The position numbers were made by a program, and so were the translations under genes. The notes under the pieces were generated by a model that ran no database searches, had not been told where the DNA came from, and saw only the letters and a program-made list of their open reading frames with translations. Positions 62,450 through 64,000 of a DNA stretch of 64,000 bases are shown here, piece by piece; the first letter of the stretch is position 1, and each line of letters begins with the position of its first letter. Origin of the DNA: Siphonodentalium dalli (Eukaryota; Mollusca; Scaphopoda; Gadilida; Siphonodentaliidae); the NCBI GenBank assembly GCA_032622095.1, contig CP136069.1, forward strand, positions 126,933,450 to 126,997,449, given 5' to 3'.

Positions 62450-64000
62450 GTAAGCCTAAGCCGAGGCCAAGGCCGAGTCCGGCTCCAAAAAAAAAGGTGT
62501 AAGCGGGGTGTTATGTGGCGTTTTGGTCCATTGTTTCTCAATGGATATTACTTAAATTTGGTGTATATGTCCAGGCTGAGACATGGAATACACTAACGTT
62601 TGAACTGTTTTTAAATTCACAAATTTGTTTATTTTATTCAACTTTTTCGTTCTGAAACACACTATGTGCTTAGCGGTATAGGTAATCGGATTAGCTAATT
62701 GACGACTCCAGACTAATTAGTCTAGGGTGTTTTGTATCATTTGAGGTTTTTGGGGAAATAATAATTTAGAAAGTGAAATACATGATAAAATAAATTTAAT
62801 CACAATGCATAAATAATATAAAGACATTAAATTCATAGAATATAACAAATATACGGTATACAGTTTCATGTTCGGTGCTGGGTGGCACCTCTCAGAATGA
62901 AACAGCAAACCAATTCCGTTGATTGTGGCTTATTTGCAATATAGTTTTTAGTAGAATTTTGCATCACCAGTAAAATAGGGGTGGGTCATGAAATATTTTG
63001 ATCAAAAGAAACTTAGAATGTTTGGATAAAAATGATATTCATGGAGTCATTGTCACAAGGCTCCGGTCACATTCGTAGCCAGCTTTTTAAATCGATCACA
63101 AATGTAGCCAGCTTTTCTATGGCGATCACTTACACTTCCTCTTCTTTGCACTCATCACTTATGAGCAAACTCCATTCGGAGTGTAACCATCATCCCCATA
63201 ATTGTCGCGTACCGGTATGCCATATATACAGTGTCGATGTCTGAATACCAAATCTGTACAGCGACAATGACCCCATCGGTCATATTGTCGCCATTGCTTT
63301 GTCAACGTTATTGGCACGTATCTTATATACGGATAGCGATGGTGACGTGGTCGGAACTTGGGGTTTTGATACCGAGACCACTATTTTAATATTAATGTGC
63401 ACTTCATAAACTTCAATGAGTTTGATATCTTTGTCATGTATTGAGTTTGATATCTTAATTTTGTTGTTAACAGTTTATAAATCATGTTTGTATGTCTCAT
63501 GTTTGTTAATATATTTTATGTGTTTATTATATATGCATTATGATTAAATATAAAGTTATCATTTAAAAGAAATGTATATATTCACTTTCTAAATTATTAT
63601 TTCGCCAAAACCTCAAATGCCCCAAAACACAATAGTCCAGAGTCGCCAATTAGTTAATCCGATTACCTATATAGGCCTATATAACGCTAAACACATAAGC
63701 CGCTTACACCTTTTAATTAATTGGAGCCGGCCGCTTACACTTTACAGAACGAAAGAACGAAAAGTTGAATAAAATCAACAAATTTGTGAATTTAAAAACA
63801 ATTCAAACGTTAATGTATTCCATGTCATAACCCGGACATATGTACTAAATTTCAGTCATATCTATTTATAAACAAAGAAGATAATGTGACATAAATTCCG
63901 CTTACATCTTTTATTTTGGAGCCGGCCGCTTACACTTTATAGTGTGTTTCAGAACGAAAAAGTTAAATAAAATCAACAAATTTGTGAATTTAAAAATAAT
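62450..64000. mobile_element. Inverted-repeat element at the right edge
   Basis: The left arm 62451-62783 and right arm ~63560-63940 are inverted copies: CCGGCTCCAAAA, TTTTTAAATTCACAAATTTG, TTTTATTCAACTTTTTCGTTC, GGTAATCGGATTAGCTAATT, GACTCCAGACTA. The right arm has an extra ~80-bp copy of GTGTAAGCGGCCGGCTCC, and a further unit starts at 63945, so the element may run past the window. The centre (62784-63560) is unassigned and non-coding. Confidence 0.8.

Noticed and set aside
1-64000. tRNA, rRNA or other structured RNA genes
   Set aside because: No cloverleaf with A and B boxes or rRNA core sequence was noticed in a manual reading; a covariance-model scan would be needed to exclude small ones.

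Overview
The window is AT-rich animal nuclear DNA: intron-bearing genes with GT/AG splice sites, very long repeat-filled introns, CR1/Jockey-type LINE pieces, hAT, piggyBac-like and pogo-like DNA transposons and many small foldback elements. Roughly 160-bp tandem arrays inside elements with a 3' hairpin resemble the pearl/BIV160-type repeats known from bivalves, so a mollusc (probably a bivalve) is my best guess. That is inference from repeat style, not proof.

The main result is a host gene on the minus strand that fills most of the window. I reconstructed an 11-exon model for the SPOUT1 (C9orf114/CENP-32) orthologue, a SPOUT-class RNA methyltransferase, from 62330 down to 16126. All ten introns are GT/AG, every exon phase fits, and the total is 382 residues against 376 for human. 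Exons 3 to 11 are very clear; exons 1 and 2 are short and rest on phase, splice signals and alignment. Only about 2.5 % of the 46-kb span is coding. A second, convergent gene on the plus strand is represented by its last exon (11792-12763, Ser/Asp/Glu-rich, not recognised) and perhaps one upstream exon (6179-6307).

Layout. 1-6 kb: an ACCATGGTAC satellite, a retroposon fragment with a 13-bp target duplication, and a decayed LINE 3' end. 6-16 kb: the plus-strand gene end buried in nested elements, including a 1.4-kb hAT element with two other repeats inside it, a tandem duplication in which one copy received two extra insertions, and a piggyBac-like element carrying two more elements. 16-42 kb: SPOUT1 exons 11 to 4 with introns of TTAA elements, hAT elements, pearl-like arrays and a pogo relict. 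42-48 kb: SPOUT1 exon 3 and four hAT-type insertions, three with exact or near-exact 8-bp duplications. 48.7-58 kb: SPOUT1 exon 2, then a set of large nested inverted repeats, one holding a polyadenylated retroposon with an intact 281-codon reading frame. 58.7-62 kb: a 5'-truncated LINE with two frameshifts. 62.3 kb: SPOUT1 exon 1, followed by a 1.5-kb inverted-repeat element at the right edge.

The most unusual signal is a palindromic core (CCAATGCATTCTC...GAGAATGCATTGG) that recurs at least eight times inside small transposons whose outer ends belong to at least four different families. No tRNA, rRNA, CRISPR, LTR element or other virus-like element was found.
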